The notes beneath the pieces were generated by a model, which had not been told where the DNA came from, did no database searches, and worked only from the letters and a program-made list of their open reading frames with translations. From contig NZ_CP079737.1 of NCBI RefSeq assembly GCF_019916025.1, forward strand, positions 2,852,001-2,916,000: a DNA stretch of 64,000 bases, read 5' to 3'. Positions within the stretch are counted from its first letter, which is position 1, and each line of letters begins with the position of its first letter. The position numbers and the translations under genes are program-made. Shown piece after piece: positions 44,731 through 54,672 of this stretch. Source of the stretch: Paraclostridium bifermentans (GTDB lineage: Bacteria; Bacillota; Clostridia; Peptostreptococcales; Peptostreptococcaceae).

Positions 44731-47109
44731 TTATTTTAAAGTTACTATTGTAACTCCCATTCCACCTTCACCATATTGTCCTGGTCTTTGAGATTTTACA
44801 TGTTTATGTTTTTTTAACATTTCAGTTATTCCACTTTTTAATACTCCTGTTCCTATACCATGTATAACTGTTACTTTTTCAAGACCTGCTAAACATGCAT
44901 CATCAAGGTATTTATCTACTTCTTCTCTAGCTTCTTCTAAAGTCATACCTCTTAAATCCACATCATTTTTTACTCTTCCAGATTTAGATTTTATAACATT
45001 TCTAGTAGCTTTTGTAACTGTAGATTTCGGATCTTTTTTAGCTTTTTCTAAAGATTTAAACGGTAGGTTCATTTTCATTATTCCAATTTGTACTACAGCT
45101 TCCTTTTTATTATTATCTACTGTAACTACAGATCCTTGTTGATTTAAAGTTATTACTTTAACTTCATCTCCAGGATTTAATTCCTTTATTTCCTTTGAAG
45201 ATGTTTTTGGAACTATCATGCTTTTTACACTTGGCTGTAATGCTCCCATAGAATTTGAAATTTCTTTTCTTAATTCTTCAATTTTTCTATTTTTATCTTT
45301 AGACATACTTTCTTGTTCTAATCTTCTAAGTTCTTTTATAACGGCTTCTGTTTCTTCTTTAGCTTGTCTCGTAATTCTAAAGGCTTCTTGTCTAGCTTCT
45401 TCTAATAATCTCTCTCTTTGAGCTGCTATTTTATCTAACTTAGATTCATATTCTTCTTTTAGTTCTTGAATTTCTTTTCTTAATCTAGCAGCTTCTTCTC
45501 TTTCTTCTACAGCTTCTACTCTTGATTTTTCTAAGCTATGAATTACATCTTCAACAGCTATAGTGTCTGTATCTATAAATTCTTTAGCTCTATTAATTAC
45601 ATAATCACTTAATCCTAATCTTTTAGATATTGCAAATGCATTAGATTTTCCTGGAACTCCAATAAATAATCTATATGTTGGTCTTAAGTTTTCTAAATCA
45701 AATTCTACTGCTGCATTTTCTACTCCATCTTTAGTAAGTGCATAGTGCTTTATCTCACTATAGTGAGTAGTAGCTATACATTTAGCTCCTGCCATATTTA
45801 CATCTTCAAGTATAGCTATAGCAAGTCCAGCTCCTTCAACAGGGTCTGTTCCAGCTCCTAACTCATCAAATATTACCAATGAGTTTTCAGTTACTTCATT
45901 TAATATAGATACTATATTAGTCATATGAGATGAAAATGTAGATAAACTTTGTTCTATACTTTGCTCATCTCCTATATCTGCAAATACATTGTCATAAACG
46001 CACATACTCGTTCCATAGTCTGCAGGTATGTGTAACCCACTTTGTACCATAAGTGCAAATAGTCCTACAGTTTTAATCGTAACAGTTTTACCTCCTGTGT
46101 TAGGTCCTGTTATAACTAATGTATGGAACTCCTCACCTAGTCTTATGTCGTTTCCTACCACGCTTTTTCTATCTAATAAAGGATGTCTTCCATTTTTTAT
46201 ATTTATATAATTTTCTTTATTTAGCTTTGGTTCTATACCTTTTAATGCTAATGATAATTTACCTTTTGCAAATGCGAAATCTATCTTTCCTAGAATTTCT
46301 TGATTACTTAATATATCATCACTTATATCTCCAACCATAGCTGATAATTCACTTAGTATTCTTTCTATTTCTTCTTTTTCTTTTAATCTAAATTGTCTAA
46401 GTTCATTGTTCATTTCAACTATGCTCATAGGTTCTATAAATAAGGTTGCTCCTGACGATGATTGATCGTGAACTATACCTGATACTTGACTTCTATATTC
46501 AGCTTTTACAGGTACTACAAATCTATCTCCTCTTATTGATATGATTGCATCTTGTAAATACTTTTGATAAGTTGATGAACTGATTATTCCATTTAGTTTA
46601 GAACGTATAGATTGATTCTTTTGTATTATTTTTCTTCTTAAAGATCTTAACTCGCTCGAAGCACTATCTGAAATTTCTACTTCACTAACTATAGCATTGT
46701 ATATTTTTTCTTCTACTTCCCTATAAGTATATAGCCCACTTGATAATGCTTGTATTATTGGGTAGTTGAAATCTTCTTCTTCACTTGAAGATAAATTGTT
46801 GTTTAAAAGTCTCGCTACCCTCAAAGTATCTGCTATCATTAATAAACTTCCAGGATCTATAGACGCTCCAACTTTTGCTCTTTTAACTTTATCTTCTACA
46901 TCATGTAGACCTTGTAGGTTTATTCCACCTTTTTTTATAAGTATCGATTGAGCTTCGCTAGTTTCTTCTAGCATATATTTGACTTCTTCATAGTCTGAAC
47001 TAGGTACTAATTCATTGATGTATTTTAACCCTAAAGAAGACGAAGCTTTTTCTTTTAATAATGATGTTATCTTATCAAACTCTAAAATTTTCAACGATTT
47101 TTTATTCAT
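44731..47109 (-). CDS. mutS2: Endonuclease MutS2
   Basis: 792 residues. MutS-type core and clamp, then an ABC ATPase with ITGPNTGGKTVTIKT (Walker A) and VIFDELGAGTDPVEGAGL (Walker B/signature). A long coiled coil (about 510-620) and a KOW-like segment lead to a C-terminal Smr endonuclease domain (VDLRGMTLEEA, HGIGTGVLK). The mismatch-binding domain I of MutS is absent, as in the family. MutS2 suppresses recombination and in Bacillus also acts on collided ribosomes (RqcU). Start follows AGGAGG. Confidence 0.95.
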   Translation of the reverse strand: MNKKSLKILEFDKITSLLKEKASSSLGLKYINELVPSSDYEEVKYMLEETSEAQSILIKKGGINLQGLHDVEDKVKRAKVGASIDPGSLLMIADTLRVARLLNNNLSSSEEEDFNYPIIQALSSGLYTYREVEEKIYNAIVSEVEISDSASSELRSLRRKIIQKNQSIRSKLNGIISSSTYQKYLQDAIISIRGDRFVVPVKAEYRSQVSGIVHDQSSSGATLFIEPMSIVEMNNELRQFRLKEKEEIERILSELSAMVGDISDDILSNQEILGKIDFAFAKGKLSLALKGIEPKLNKENYINIKNGRHPLLDRKSVVGNDIRLGEEFHTLVITGPNTGGKTVTIKTVGLFALMVQSGLHIPADYGTSMCVYDNVFADIGDEQSIEQSLSTFSSHMTNIVSILNEVTENSLVIFDELGAGTDPVEGAGLAIAILEDVNMAGAKCIATTHYSEIKHYALTKDGVENAAVEFDLENLRPTYRLFIGVPGKSNAFAISKRLGLSDYVINRAKEFIDTDTIAVEDVIHSLEKSRVEAVEEREEAARLRKEIQELKEEYESKLDKIAAQRERLLEEARQEAFRITRQAKEETEAVIKELRRLEQESMSKDKNRKIEELRKEISNSMGALQPSVKSMIVPKTSSKEIKELNPGDEVKVITLNQQGSVVTVDNNKKEAVVQIGIMKMNLPFKSLEKAKKDPKSTVTKATRNVIKSKSGRVKNDVDLRGMTLEEAREEVDKYLDDACLAGLEKVTVIHGIGTGVLKSGITEMLKKHKHVKSQRPGQYGEGGMGVTIVTLK

Positions 47110-47251
47110 GCTTCCTCCTAAAGAAATTTTTATGTAAATTTTAAGTGTATTTTATGTAATTTTGTACTATACTATTTATATATTATACATAATCAAATCT
47201 ATTTTGTGATATATATAATTTAATTTAATTTTTAGCAAGGAGATGTTTTTT

Positions 47252-48700
47252 ATGAACAGTGTTTTAAAAGATTTACAACCTAGTTTAGTTTTTAAGTATT
47301 TTGAAGAGATATCTCAAATACCAAGAGGATCAAAAAATGAAAAAGCTATAAGTGACTACTTACGTAATTTTGGTGAAAGCTTAGGGTTAGAAACTATTCA
47401 AGATGAGAGTCTAAATATAATAATAAGAAAGCCAGCAACTCCTGGATATGAAAATGCGCCTGGCGTAGTACTTCAAGGTCATATGGATATGGTTTGTGAG
47501 AAGAATAAAAGTACTAATCACGATTTTATGAAAGACCCAATCAAATTAAGAATAGATGGAGATTATATATATGCAACTGATACAACTTTAGGTGCTGATA
47601 ACGGTATAGCTGTTGCTATGGGACTTGCTATACTTGCTTCTAATGATATAGCTCACCCAGCTTTAGAGGTTCTTGTAACTGTTGATGAAGAAGCTGGTAT
47701 GACTGGTGCAATGGCACTTGATGGTGGTTTAGTAAAAGGAAAATACATATTAAACTTAGACTCAGAAGAAGAGGGTCATCTATTAGTAAGTTGTGCAGGT
47801 GGAGTAACTGCTTTATCAACTTTACCAGTAGAATTTGTTAATGCTGATGCTGCTAAGACTGCTTACTTATTAGAAGTAAAAGGTTTACTTGGTGGACACT
47901 CAGGTATGGATATAATAAAACAAAGAGGAAATGCTAATAAATTATTAGGAAGACTTTTAAACTTATTAGATGTTGACTTTGATTTAGCTAAAGTTGAAGG
48001 TGGTTCTAAAAACAATGCTATACCACGTGAAGCTGATTGTGTAATAATGATAAACAATGATCAAAAAGATAAATTTAAAGCTTGTGTAGATGCAATAACA
48101 GCTACATTTAAGCATGAATTAAGCACTTCTGATCCAGGTCTTGAAATAGTATGTTCTGAAACTACTATGCCTGCATCAGTACTTAACGCAGATTCTAAAG
48201 ATAAAGTTGTTAAGATGCTTAACTTAATACCAAACGCTATCCAAACTATGAGTATGGATATAGAAAACCTAGTTGAAAGTTCTACAAACTTAGGTGTTGT
48301 TAGAACTACAGACTCTACAGTTACTTTCGAATGTGCTGTTAGAAGTTCTGTTAAGTCTCTTAAAGAAGATATAACAGCTAGAATGAATCTTTTAATATCT
48401 GAACTTGGTGGAAGTATGGAATTAATAAGTGACTATCCAGCTTGGGAATATGCTAAAGGTTCTGAATTAGAAAAAATATGTGTTGAAGCATTTAAAAATC
48501 TTACAGGTAAAGATCCTATAATAATGGCTTTACATGCTGGTTTAGAGTGTGGTTTATTACTTGATAAGATACCTCATGCTGAAGCTATATCATTTGGACC
48601 TAATATGCACGATGTTCATACTCCAAATGAGCACTTAAGCATATCTTCAACTGAAAATACATGGAACTACTTAGTAGCAATATTAAAATCTATGAAGTAG
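47252..48700 (+). CDS. pepD: Aminoacyl-histidine dipeptidase (peptidase M20C)
   Basis: 482 residues, two-domain zinc dipeptidase. VLQGHMDMVCEKN and TLGADNGIAVAMG provide zinc ligands, VDEEAGMTGAM the general-base glutamates, NLDSEEEG another ligand, and HAGLECGLL a C-terminal histidine. It hydrolyses Xaa-His and other dipeptides in the cytoplasm. The ATG at 47252 is preferred because AAGGAG (47237-47242) abuts the ATG at 47243. It is divergent from mutS2 and monocistronic. Confidence 0.9.
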   Translation: MNSVLKDLQPSLVFKYFEEISQIPRGSKNEKAISDYLRNFGESLGLETIQDESLNIIIRKPATPGYENAPGVVLQGHMDMVCEKNKSTNHDFMKDPIKLRIDGDYIYATDTTLGADNGIAVAMGLAILASNDIAHPALEVLVTVDEEAGMTGAMALDGGLVKGKYILNLDSEEEGHLLVSCAGGVTALSTLPVEFVNADAAKTAYLLEVKGLLGGHSGMDIIKQRGNANKLLGRLLNLLDVDFDLAKVEGGSKNNAIPREADCVIMINNDQKDKFKACVDAITATFKHELSTSDPGLEIVCSETTMPASVLNADSKDKVVKMLNLIPNAIQTMSMDIENLVESSTNLGVVRTTDSTVTFECAVRSSVKSLKEDITARMNLLISELGGSMELISDYPAWEYAKGSELEKICVEAFKNLTGKDPIIMALHAGLECGLLLDKIPHAEAISFGPNMHDVHTPNEHLSISSTENTWNYLVAILKSMK

Positions 48701-48707
48701 TAAAATA

Positions 48708-48738
48708 AAAAACTCCTCTAAATTAGAGGAGTTTTTTT
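48708..48738. terminator. Bidirectional terminator between pepD and mprF
   Basis: AAACTCCTCTA/TAGAGGAGTTT hairpin with a 4-nt loop and T run on the plus strand; the A run before it serves the minus strand. Confidence 0.92.
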
Positions 48739-51271
48739 ATTTCAATTTATCTATTGGCTTTTCAGCCACAATTATTATTTGTAATGCAGTTGTAAGTAAT
48801 GAAGTTTTCTTTCTATACGCCATATATTTACTTTCCCATATATCACAATACTTTTCTTTAAATTTTTTCAATCCTTTAAATGAATAGAAGTTTTGTCCAT
48901 GAGAATATATTTGTGCAGCTATTTTTTCTGATAAAAATGAGTATTTTGATCTACCTACGTTAGATAAAGGAGCCATTCCCATATTAAATCTTTCATAACC
49001 TTGCTCTTTTCCCCATTTAAATAAGTTTACAAATATGAAATCCATTATTCCATTGCATGTATCATGTGAGAAACGCATTAAATCTATTGATAATGTTTTA
49101 TTGTTATCATACATAGGCATTAAATTGCTGAAGCCTTTTATTTCATATTCACTATTTCTAACTATAGCTATAGGTTGCTTATTTAAATAATCCTTATCAA
49201 AGAACCCTATATAGAATCCCTTCTCTTGTCTTCCTCCTAACCATTCATCTGAAACTTCTTTTAATTGATCAAACATTTCATCTGAAAATGGTGGATGTAT
49301 AATCTCAAATGTATAAGCTTCTTTTTCTACTCTAGAAAGTGCATTTCTTACACTTTTCATTTTTCTACCTTCTAGTGTAAAGTTTTTTAAGTCTACCAAT
49401 CCATCCTCACCTAGTTTCATAAACTCATAGCCAGTTTCATGTAGGTCAGGCATCATAGTTTTATCTATAGCACAGAATACTGGTGAGTATCCATATAAAT
49501 CAGCTAGATTGTAAAATTTTTCAATAGTATCAAGTACTTTTTCTTTGTTTCCTACTGGATTCCCAAGTATTACTATTTTATCAGCTGATATTTGATATTG
49601 AAGTAAAACATCTTTAGTTTCATTTATATATACAAATTTATCTTTTAAATAAATATAGTGTATTAATGGAGATCCTGAAAACTTCTCAATTATATTTTTA
49701 ACATCGTCTTCACATTCATCTATATGTCTGCGAGGAAAATCATTATCTTTATTTATTTTGTAAATCATCCATAATAAAAATATAGCAATTATAAGTCCAC
49801 TTATACTTAATCCTAGTAAAGATAATCCATAATGTTTTATAGATTGTATCTTATAGTTTGCAATAGGTAATTTACCTATTTTACCATTTAAGTTTGCATA
49901 AACTGTGTAAATGTATAAACCTTGGAAAGATAATAGCAAGATTATATCTTGTATAAATACTCCCCATCTCATTACGAAGCTTTCTCTATAAAATTGTTTT
50001 TTACCAACCCATAATAAGATTGCAACTATTGCTAGGTAAGCACTTCTATAATACCACGGATCCCTTATAAGAGTAATTACAACTGCTCCAATTATTAATG
50101 TTAGTGTTAGTTTATAAATTCCTTTTGATTTATAAATCATTACTCTAGACATTGCAATTAATAAGAATCCTATAACTATAGATATTCTTTGTGGTATATG
50201 AACTATCGAAAAACTAGATACTTTATTTAATATAAAAAATTTCCGAGCTAAATCAGGAGTTGCTTCAGTTATTAGCAAACTAACACCTGATAATAATACA
50301 AGCAATACTAGCCCTATATGTGCAATTTTTGATAAAGTTGTCATTATTATATCTTTTACATCATCATTTAAGTTTGCAAAGTAGTCTTGAGCATATAATA
50401 AAAGTCCTATAAGTAAAGGAATTATATAATATGAAACACGATATAAAAACATTGCTAATAATACCTTTTCTGATGGTACATTTAAAGTTTCTAGACCAAG
50501 TATCATCGTTATATCAAATGATCCTATTCCACCTGGAGCCATACTTACAATTGCTGCAACAATTGCAACTACAAATATTGGCAAGAATTTTGCAGCAGGA
50601 ACTGGTTCTCCTAGAATTCTTATAGTGCTGTATATTAAGAATATCGTAGTAACCCACTCTAAAGCAGATATAATCATTATAATAACAGCATCTTTTATAT
50701 CTGTTTTTTGATCTGCTGTTGATTTTAAAAATTTAAATACTAAATATATTGATAATATAGGAAAGTAAGTACTTATTAATACTGTCATTATACTTACAAA
50801 TTGATTTAGTTTTATTTCTCCAAAATTTGTTATTACATAAACAAAGCAAACCATAGAAAATCCAGTAAGATTTAAAGCAACTATTTTGGATATTTCTTTT
50901 ACTAATAGCTTTGTATCTTTAACATGATCTTTATAGAAATTAGTTTTTAGCGCTATTGCTGTACTTCCTCCAAATCCAGCTATACTAGCAATAGAACTTG
51001 CTATCCATGAATACTTATATAGTTTAAGGTTGTTTAATTTTATTCCAACTCTTTTTTTAAGTATAAAATCATATAAACTTAATGGTAAATACGATATTAT
51101 TCCTAATAAAACTATTATTAGCATGTTTGACACTGTTAACTTATCTGCATACCTTTTAAATACATCCATATTAAAGGATTCAAATACATTTTTAAATTCT
51201 TTAATTACTACAATGAAAATTGCCAATGCAAAAATTATTTTTAGCCATTTAAACAATTTGTGCTTGTTCAT
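48737..51271 (-). CDS. mprF: Phosphatidylglycerol lysyltransferase/flippase MprF
   Basis: 844 residues. The N-terminal 520 residues are a multi-pass membrane flippase domain (about 14 hydrophobic segments, starting KWLKIIFALAIFIVVIKEF). The C-terminal 300 residues form the cytoplasmic GNAT-like synthase (DUF2156), with GNPVGNKEKVLD, MKLGEDGLVDL and FNMGMAPLSNVG. It transfers lysine or another amino acid from tRNA to phosphatidylglycerol and exposes the cationic lipid outside, giving resistance to cationic peptides. Two tandem promoters, one with a palindrome over its -10, precede it. Amino-acid specificity is not readable. Confidence 0.92.
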   Translation of the reverse strand: MNKHKLFKWLKIIFALAIFIVVIKEFKNVFESFNMDVFKRYADKLTVSNMLIIVLLGIISYLPLSLYDFILKKRVGIKLNNLKLYKYSWIASSIASIAGFGGSTAIALKTNFYKDHVKDTKLLVKEISKIVALNLTGFSMVCFVYVITNFGEIKLNQFVSIMTVLISTYFPILSIYLVFKFLKSTADQKTDIKDAVIIMIISALEWVTTIFLIYSTIRILGEPVPAAKFLPIFVVAIVAAIVSMAPGGIGSFDITMILGLETLNVPSEKVLLAMFLYRVSYYIIPLLIGLLLYAQDYFANLNDDVKDIIMTTLSKIAHIGLVLLVLLSGVSLLITEATPDLARKFFILNKVSSFSIVHIPQRISIVIGFLLIAMSRVMIYKSKGIYKLTLTLIIGAVVITLIRDPWYYRSAYLAIVAILLWVGKKQFYRESFVMRWGVFIQDIILLLSFQGLYIYTVYANLNGKIGKLPIANYKIQSIKHYGLSLLGLSISGLIIAIFLLWMIYKINKDNDFPRRHIDECEDDVKNIIEKFSGSPLIHYIYLKDKFVYINETKDVLLQYQISADKIVILGNPVGNKEKVLDTIEKFYNLADLYGYSPVFCAIDKTMMPDLHETGYEFMKLGEDGLVDLKNFTLEGRKMKSVRNALSRVEKEAYTFEIIHPPFSDEMFDQLKEVSDEWLGGRQEKGFYIGFFDKDYLNKQPIAIVRNSEYEIKGFSNLMPMYDNNKTLSIDLMRFSHDTCNGIMDFIFVNLFKWGKEQGYERFNMGMAPLSNVGRSKYSFLSEKIAAQIYSHGQNFYSFKGLKKFKEKYCDIWESKYMAYRKKTSLLTTALQIIIVAEKPIDKLK

Positions 51272-51365
51272 TTATCAAATCCCTCCCTTAGTTTCTATAT
51301 CAACAGTAATAAACTTGTACATATTTATATATTTTTTTACAAAATTCACACAAGCAATACACTAT

Positions 51366-51394
51366 ATTATAACTTATCTTACTAGTTGTATAAA
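51366..51394 (-). promoter_or_regulatory. mprF promoter P2
   Basis: TTTATA, 17-nt spacer, TATAAT on the minus strand, about 95 bases before mprF. Confidence 0.6.
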
Positions 51395-51422
51395 TTAAAT
51401 TTATAAAATACACTTACACAAT

Positions 51423-51456
51423 TGTAAATTATACCCTAATTTACATAATTTAACAA
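51423..51456 (-). promoter_or_regulatory. mprF promoter P1 with overlapping operator-like palindrome
   Basis: TTGTTA (-35), 17-nt spacer, TATAAT (-10, 51428-51433). A perfect inverted repeat TGTAAATTA-N5-TAATTTACA (51423-51445) covers the -10, and a further TTACA half-site lies just downstream. Confidence 0.68.
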
Positions 51457-51550
51457 AAAACTCTTCAAATTTCAATATTTGTGTACATTTTGTGACTTCG
51501 TTTTATATATTTTCACACAAAAACTTTCTTATGTGATTAGTTGCATAAAA

Positions 51551-51587
51551 AAGGATAATATGTAATATTAGTATACATATTATCCTT
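51551..51587 (-). terminator. Terminator of the U32-family gene
   Basis: A perfect 14-bp stem (51551-51564 with 51574-51587) and 9-nt loop directly after the stop. The rest of the 321-base gap to mprF (51460-51550) shows only AT-rich sequence. Confidence 0.85.
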
Positions 51588-51592
51588 TTTTA

Positions 51593-53992
51593 TTATTCAA
51601 CACCTTTATAGTAATGACCGGATGTTAATCCAGTATTTTCAAACTCTTTATATAATTTTTTAGATTTCATACCTATATTAAAATCATTTTCTATACACTC
51701 TTCAAAAGCTTCAATTATAGACTTTATTTCTTCATTAGATTCAAATGTTAAATCTATTCTAAATACATTTATTCCAGCTTTATTTAATTCACTTAAATCT
51801 TCTAATACACATAGTGGTTTAGAATTGTATATACTAGTTCTACAGAAAATATCTTGAGATAATCTATAAGTCCCATCTTTAGCATCTTTTAGTGCATATA
51901 AACTCTTGTTGCAAATAGAACTTCTTTTATCTTTTTTACAGTTTCTAACTAAAACTCCCATTGGACAGTATTCACTAATCATAAGAGGTGTATATCCATA
52001 AACTATGCTTTCTATTTCACTATCAGTGTACTTTAACATATCTTTTATCTCTGTTAAATTTAACTCTTGAGATAAACAAATCGTATTTGCTCCTTCTGAT
52101 TTATAGTGATTTATAGTTTCACTATTAAAAGAATTTAAGTAGCTATCTATATATATATCTTTTCCCTTATATAAATTTACACAACCTAAATTTCCAGCTT
52201 GTACAGGCACTTTTTCAACCTTATTTAAAATAGCATAATCTTTATTTCTAAGAATTCTAGGAGGAGAGTAGATAAGCTTTATATTATTGTAACAAACTTC
52301 TTTAGCTTCTTCTAATGTGTTTATGTCTTCATAATATACTGCATCTATATCATATAATAATACAGTTTTTAATTGTTCTATATTCTTAACTTTAACTCTT
52401 AGTTTTATATCTTTATCCTCTTTTATAACTTTTGGTGAGTACTTTATAAAAGAATCTTTGAAGTTTCTATTTTTTATAATGACTCTTTCATTGCTTAATT
52501 TATCTATAGCATCTCTTCTAAGTTGATTTAGTATACTTATTGGTAAACTTATGTCTTCATCTATATCAACATCTATATTTCTCAATACATATGCGGTATT
52601 TCCTAGTTTCTTTATTTGAGATACTATTTTTTCCTCACCTAGAGCAACCTTCATGGCTTTCTCTACAAGCTTTTCATTTGTAACAGTTATCTCATTTTCA
52701 TATCCATCTTTTAGTCTAAGTTTTGGAGTTTGTCCAAGCTTTAATTCAATAGTCGCATCTATAGGAATTTTTATATTTTCAACATCTTCTTCAAATGATT
52801 TCTTAATAGTATTTAATAAATCACTATCTGATGTTTTATATACTATTTGTCCTTTTTTAGCTTCTCCTATAAAATCTAATTCTATAAGTTCTCCAGCTTC
52901 TCCTATATCACTTATTGTATTATTTTGCTTAATAATTCTTCCTATAGTTCCTCCACCTAAATTAATTCCATCACCTTTTTTAAGTGTATTCTCTAATTTA
53001 ATTTTTAAGCGTTTAGCTTTTTTATTGTAATCAATTACTTTTCCAATATAAAGTCCTACATTATTAGGTCGGTTCGAGTTCATGACATCTTCTCCAACCT
53101 CTCCTAGTAAATATCCTTTTGTAAACTTTCTATTAAATATAGTATATAAATTATTCATAGTTTCATTTGATACATTTACTTTATTTTTTTCTATATATGT
53201 ATCTATAGTTTCTCTATAACTACTTATTACAGTTGCTACATATTCTGGACGTTTCATTCTTCCTTCGATTTTTAAAGAGTGCACTCCAGCTTCTATAACT
53301 CTATCTATTTCTTCTATTGTATTTAAATCTCTAGGACTTAATAAATACTCACCTTCTGTATCTATAACTTTGCCTGAATTTATATCTATTAACTCATATT
53401 TTTGTCTACATGGTTGAGCGCATCTTCCTCTGTTTCCAGATCTATTTCCTATCATACTACTCATTAAACACTGGCCTGAGTAGCATACACATAATGCTCC
53501 ATGTACAAATATTTCAATATCAACATCAGTATTTTTACATATATACTCAATTTCGTCTATATTAAGTTCTCTAGCTAAAACAACTCTATCAAACCCAAGG
53601 TTTTGTAAATACAAAGTATCTTCTAAAGAATGTGCTACCATTTGTGTACTTGCATGTAATTCAAAATCTGGAAGTAAACTTTTTATTAGTTTAGCCATTC
53701 CTATATCTTGAAGTATAACTGCATCAACATCTATATCATATAAATATTTTATATAATTAAGAAAATCATCTATTTCATATTGTTTTATAAGTGTATTTGC
53801 CGTTACAAATACTTTTACATTTCTTATATGCGCATACTTTACAGCTTCTTTTAATTCTTCTCTATCAAAGTTATTTGCTGAGGCTCTAGCACTAAATTCT
53901 TTTCCACCTAAATAAACTGCATTTGCTCCATTTTGCACAGCTGCTTTTAACGCATCAAAACTACCTACAGGTGCTAGTAATTCTGTATTCAT
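51593..53992 (-). CDS. U32-family peptidase/hydroxylation protein with DUF3656 (RlhA-like)
   Basis: 799 residues. The N-terminal half has the U32 signature (ELLAPVGSFDALKAAVQNGA, VYLGGKEFSARASANNF, HGALCVCYSGQCLMSS, and NRGRCAQPCRQKY with clustered cysteines for an Fe-S cluster). The central part fits DUF3656 and the C-terminal third repeats a degenerate U32-like barrel with EYCPMGVLVRNC. Proteins of this build include E. coli RlhA, needed for 5-hydroxycytidine in 23S rRNA, so an RNA hydroxylation role is more likely than proteolysis. Start follows AGGAGGT. Confidence 0.85.
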   Translation of the reverse strand: MNTELLAPVGSFDALKAAVQNGANAVYLGGKEFSARASANNFDREELKEAVKYAHIRNVKVFVTANTLIKQYEIDDFLNYIKYLYDIDVDAVILQDIGMAKLIKSLLPDFELHASTQMVAHSLEDTLYLQNLGFDRVVLARELNIDEIEYICKNTDVDIEIFVHGALCVCYSGQCLMSSMIGNRSGNRGRCAQPCRQKYELIDINSGKVIDTEGEYLLSPRDLNTIEEIDRVIEAGVHSLKIEGRMKRPEYVATVISSYRETIDTYIEKNKVNVSNETMNNLYTIFNRKFTKGYLLGEVGEDVMNSNRPNNVGLYIGKVIDYNKKAKRLKIKLENTLKKGDGINLGGGTIGRIIKQNNTISDIGEAGELIELDFIGEAKKGQIVYKTSDSDLLNTIKKSFEEDVENIKIPIDATIELKLGQTPKLRLKDGYENEITVTNEKLVEKAMKVALGEEKIVSQIKKLGNTAYVLRNIDVDIDEDISLPISILNQLRRDAIDKLSNERVIIKNRNFKDSFIKYSPKVIKEDKDIKLRVKVKNIEQLKTVLLYDIDAVYYEDINTLEEAKEVCYNNIKLIYSPPRILRNKDYAILNKVEKVPVQAGNLGCVNLYKGKDIYIDSYLNSFNSETINHYKSEGANTICLSQELNLTEIKDMLKYTDSEIESIVYGYTPLMISEYCPMGVLVRNCKKDKRSSICNKSLYALKDAKDGTYRLSQDIFCRTSIYNSKPLCVLEDLSELNKAGINVFRIDLTFESNEEIKSIIEAFEECIENDFNIGMKSKKLYKEFENTGLTSGHYYKGVE

Positions 53993-54021
53993 AACTACCT
54001 CCTTATTGTCATTAAAAACTA

Positions 54022-54051
54022 AAACCTTCAGGTTATTTTTCCTGAAGGTTT
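54022..54051 (-). terminator. Terminator of zapA
   Basis: AAACCTTCAGG/CCTGAAGGTTT hairpin with an 8-nt loop followed by T-rich sequence on the minus strand, between zapA and the U32 gene. Confidence 0.8.
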
Positions 54052-54065
54052 CTAAAAGTATTCTA

Positions 54066-54644
54066 TTATTTTAAAAGTTTTCCAGATGCTTTTATATAAT
54101 TTAGCTCTTGTTCTAACTCTATGTTTTTCAACTGTAAATCATATAATTTGTTTTGGAAATCTGAAGCTAACTTTTCAGCTATTTCAGTTTTCTCATTAGC
54201 TTCATCTAAATTCTTTTTAAGTTCTTCAATTTCTTCTTTAAGAGGATTCATTCCCTCTAAGTCATTAGCTTTATTTTTTAGTTCTTCATTTAGAGAATCT
54301 ATTTCATCTTGTTTTTTACCAAGCTCTTCAACTTTATTATCAAGTTCTAACTTTATTTTTTTCATCTCTAGTTGAACTTCTTGGTTAGGTTTTTCTGCTT
54401 TTTTAACTAATTCTTTATTCTCTTTAGTTAGCTTATCATTTTCTTCTGAACATTCAAATAGCAAATCAGTAATAGTTAATGCTGATAATATAGCCACTTG
54501 AGATGTACTAAGAATTGAATTAGCTTCTGCTATTCTACTCATTTCCTCATCAACATAATGAGCTATTTTTATCATATAATCTTTAGATTTTTCAGATACC
54601 ATAGGATATTCAGATCCATGTATCTTTACTGTAACTTTGTTCAT
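54066..54644 (-). CDS. zapA: Cell division protein ZapA with extended coiled coil
   Basis: 192 residues. The N-terminal 90 residues match ZapA (VTVKIHGSEYPMVSEKSKDY, VAILSALTITDLLFEC). An unusually long lysine/glutamate-rich coiled coil follows (about 90-185); typical ZapA is about 85-110 residues. ZapA binds and bundles FtsZ at the division site. Its ribosome site contains seven G, and the sequence AAATGTAGGGGGGG there is the exact complement of part of putative sRNA 3. It lies between pheT and a terminator. Confidence 0.85.
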   Translation of the reverse strand: MNKVTVKIHGSEYPMVSEKSKDYMIKIAHYVDEEMSRIAEANSILSTSQVAILSALTITDLLFECSEENDKLTKENKELVKKAEKPNQEVQLEMKKIKLELDNKVEELGKKQDEIDSLNEELKNKANDLEGMNPLKEEIEELKKNLDEANEKTEIAEKLASDFQNKLYDLQLKNIELEQELNYIKASGKLLK

Positions 54645-54672
54645 CCTAACCCCCCCTACATTTGTTTCTCAA

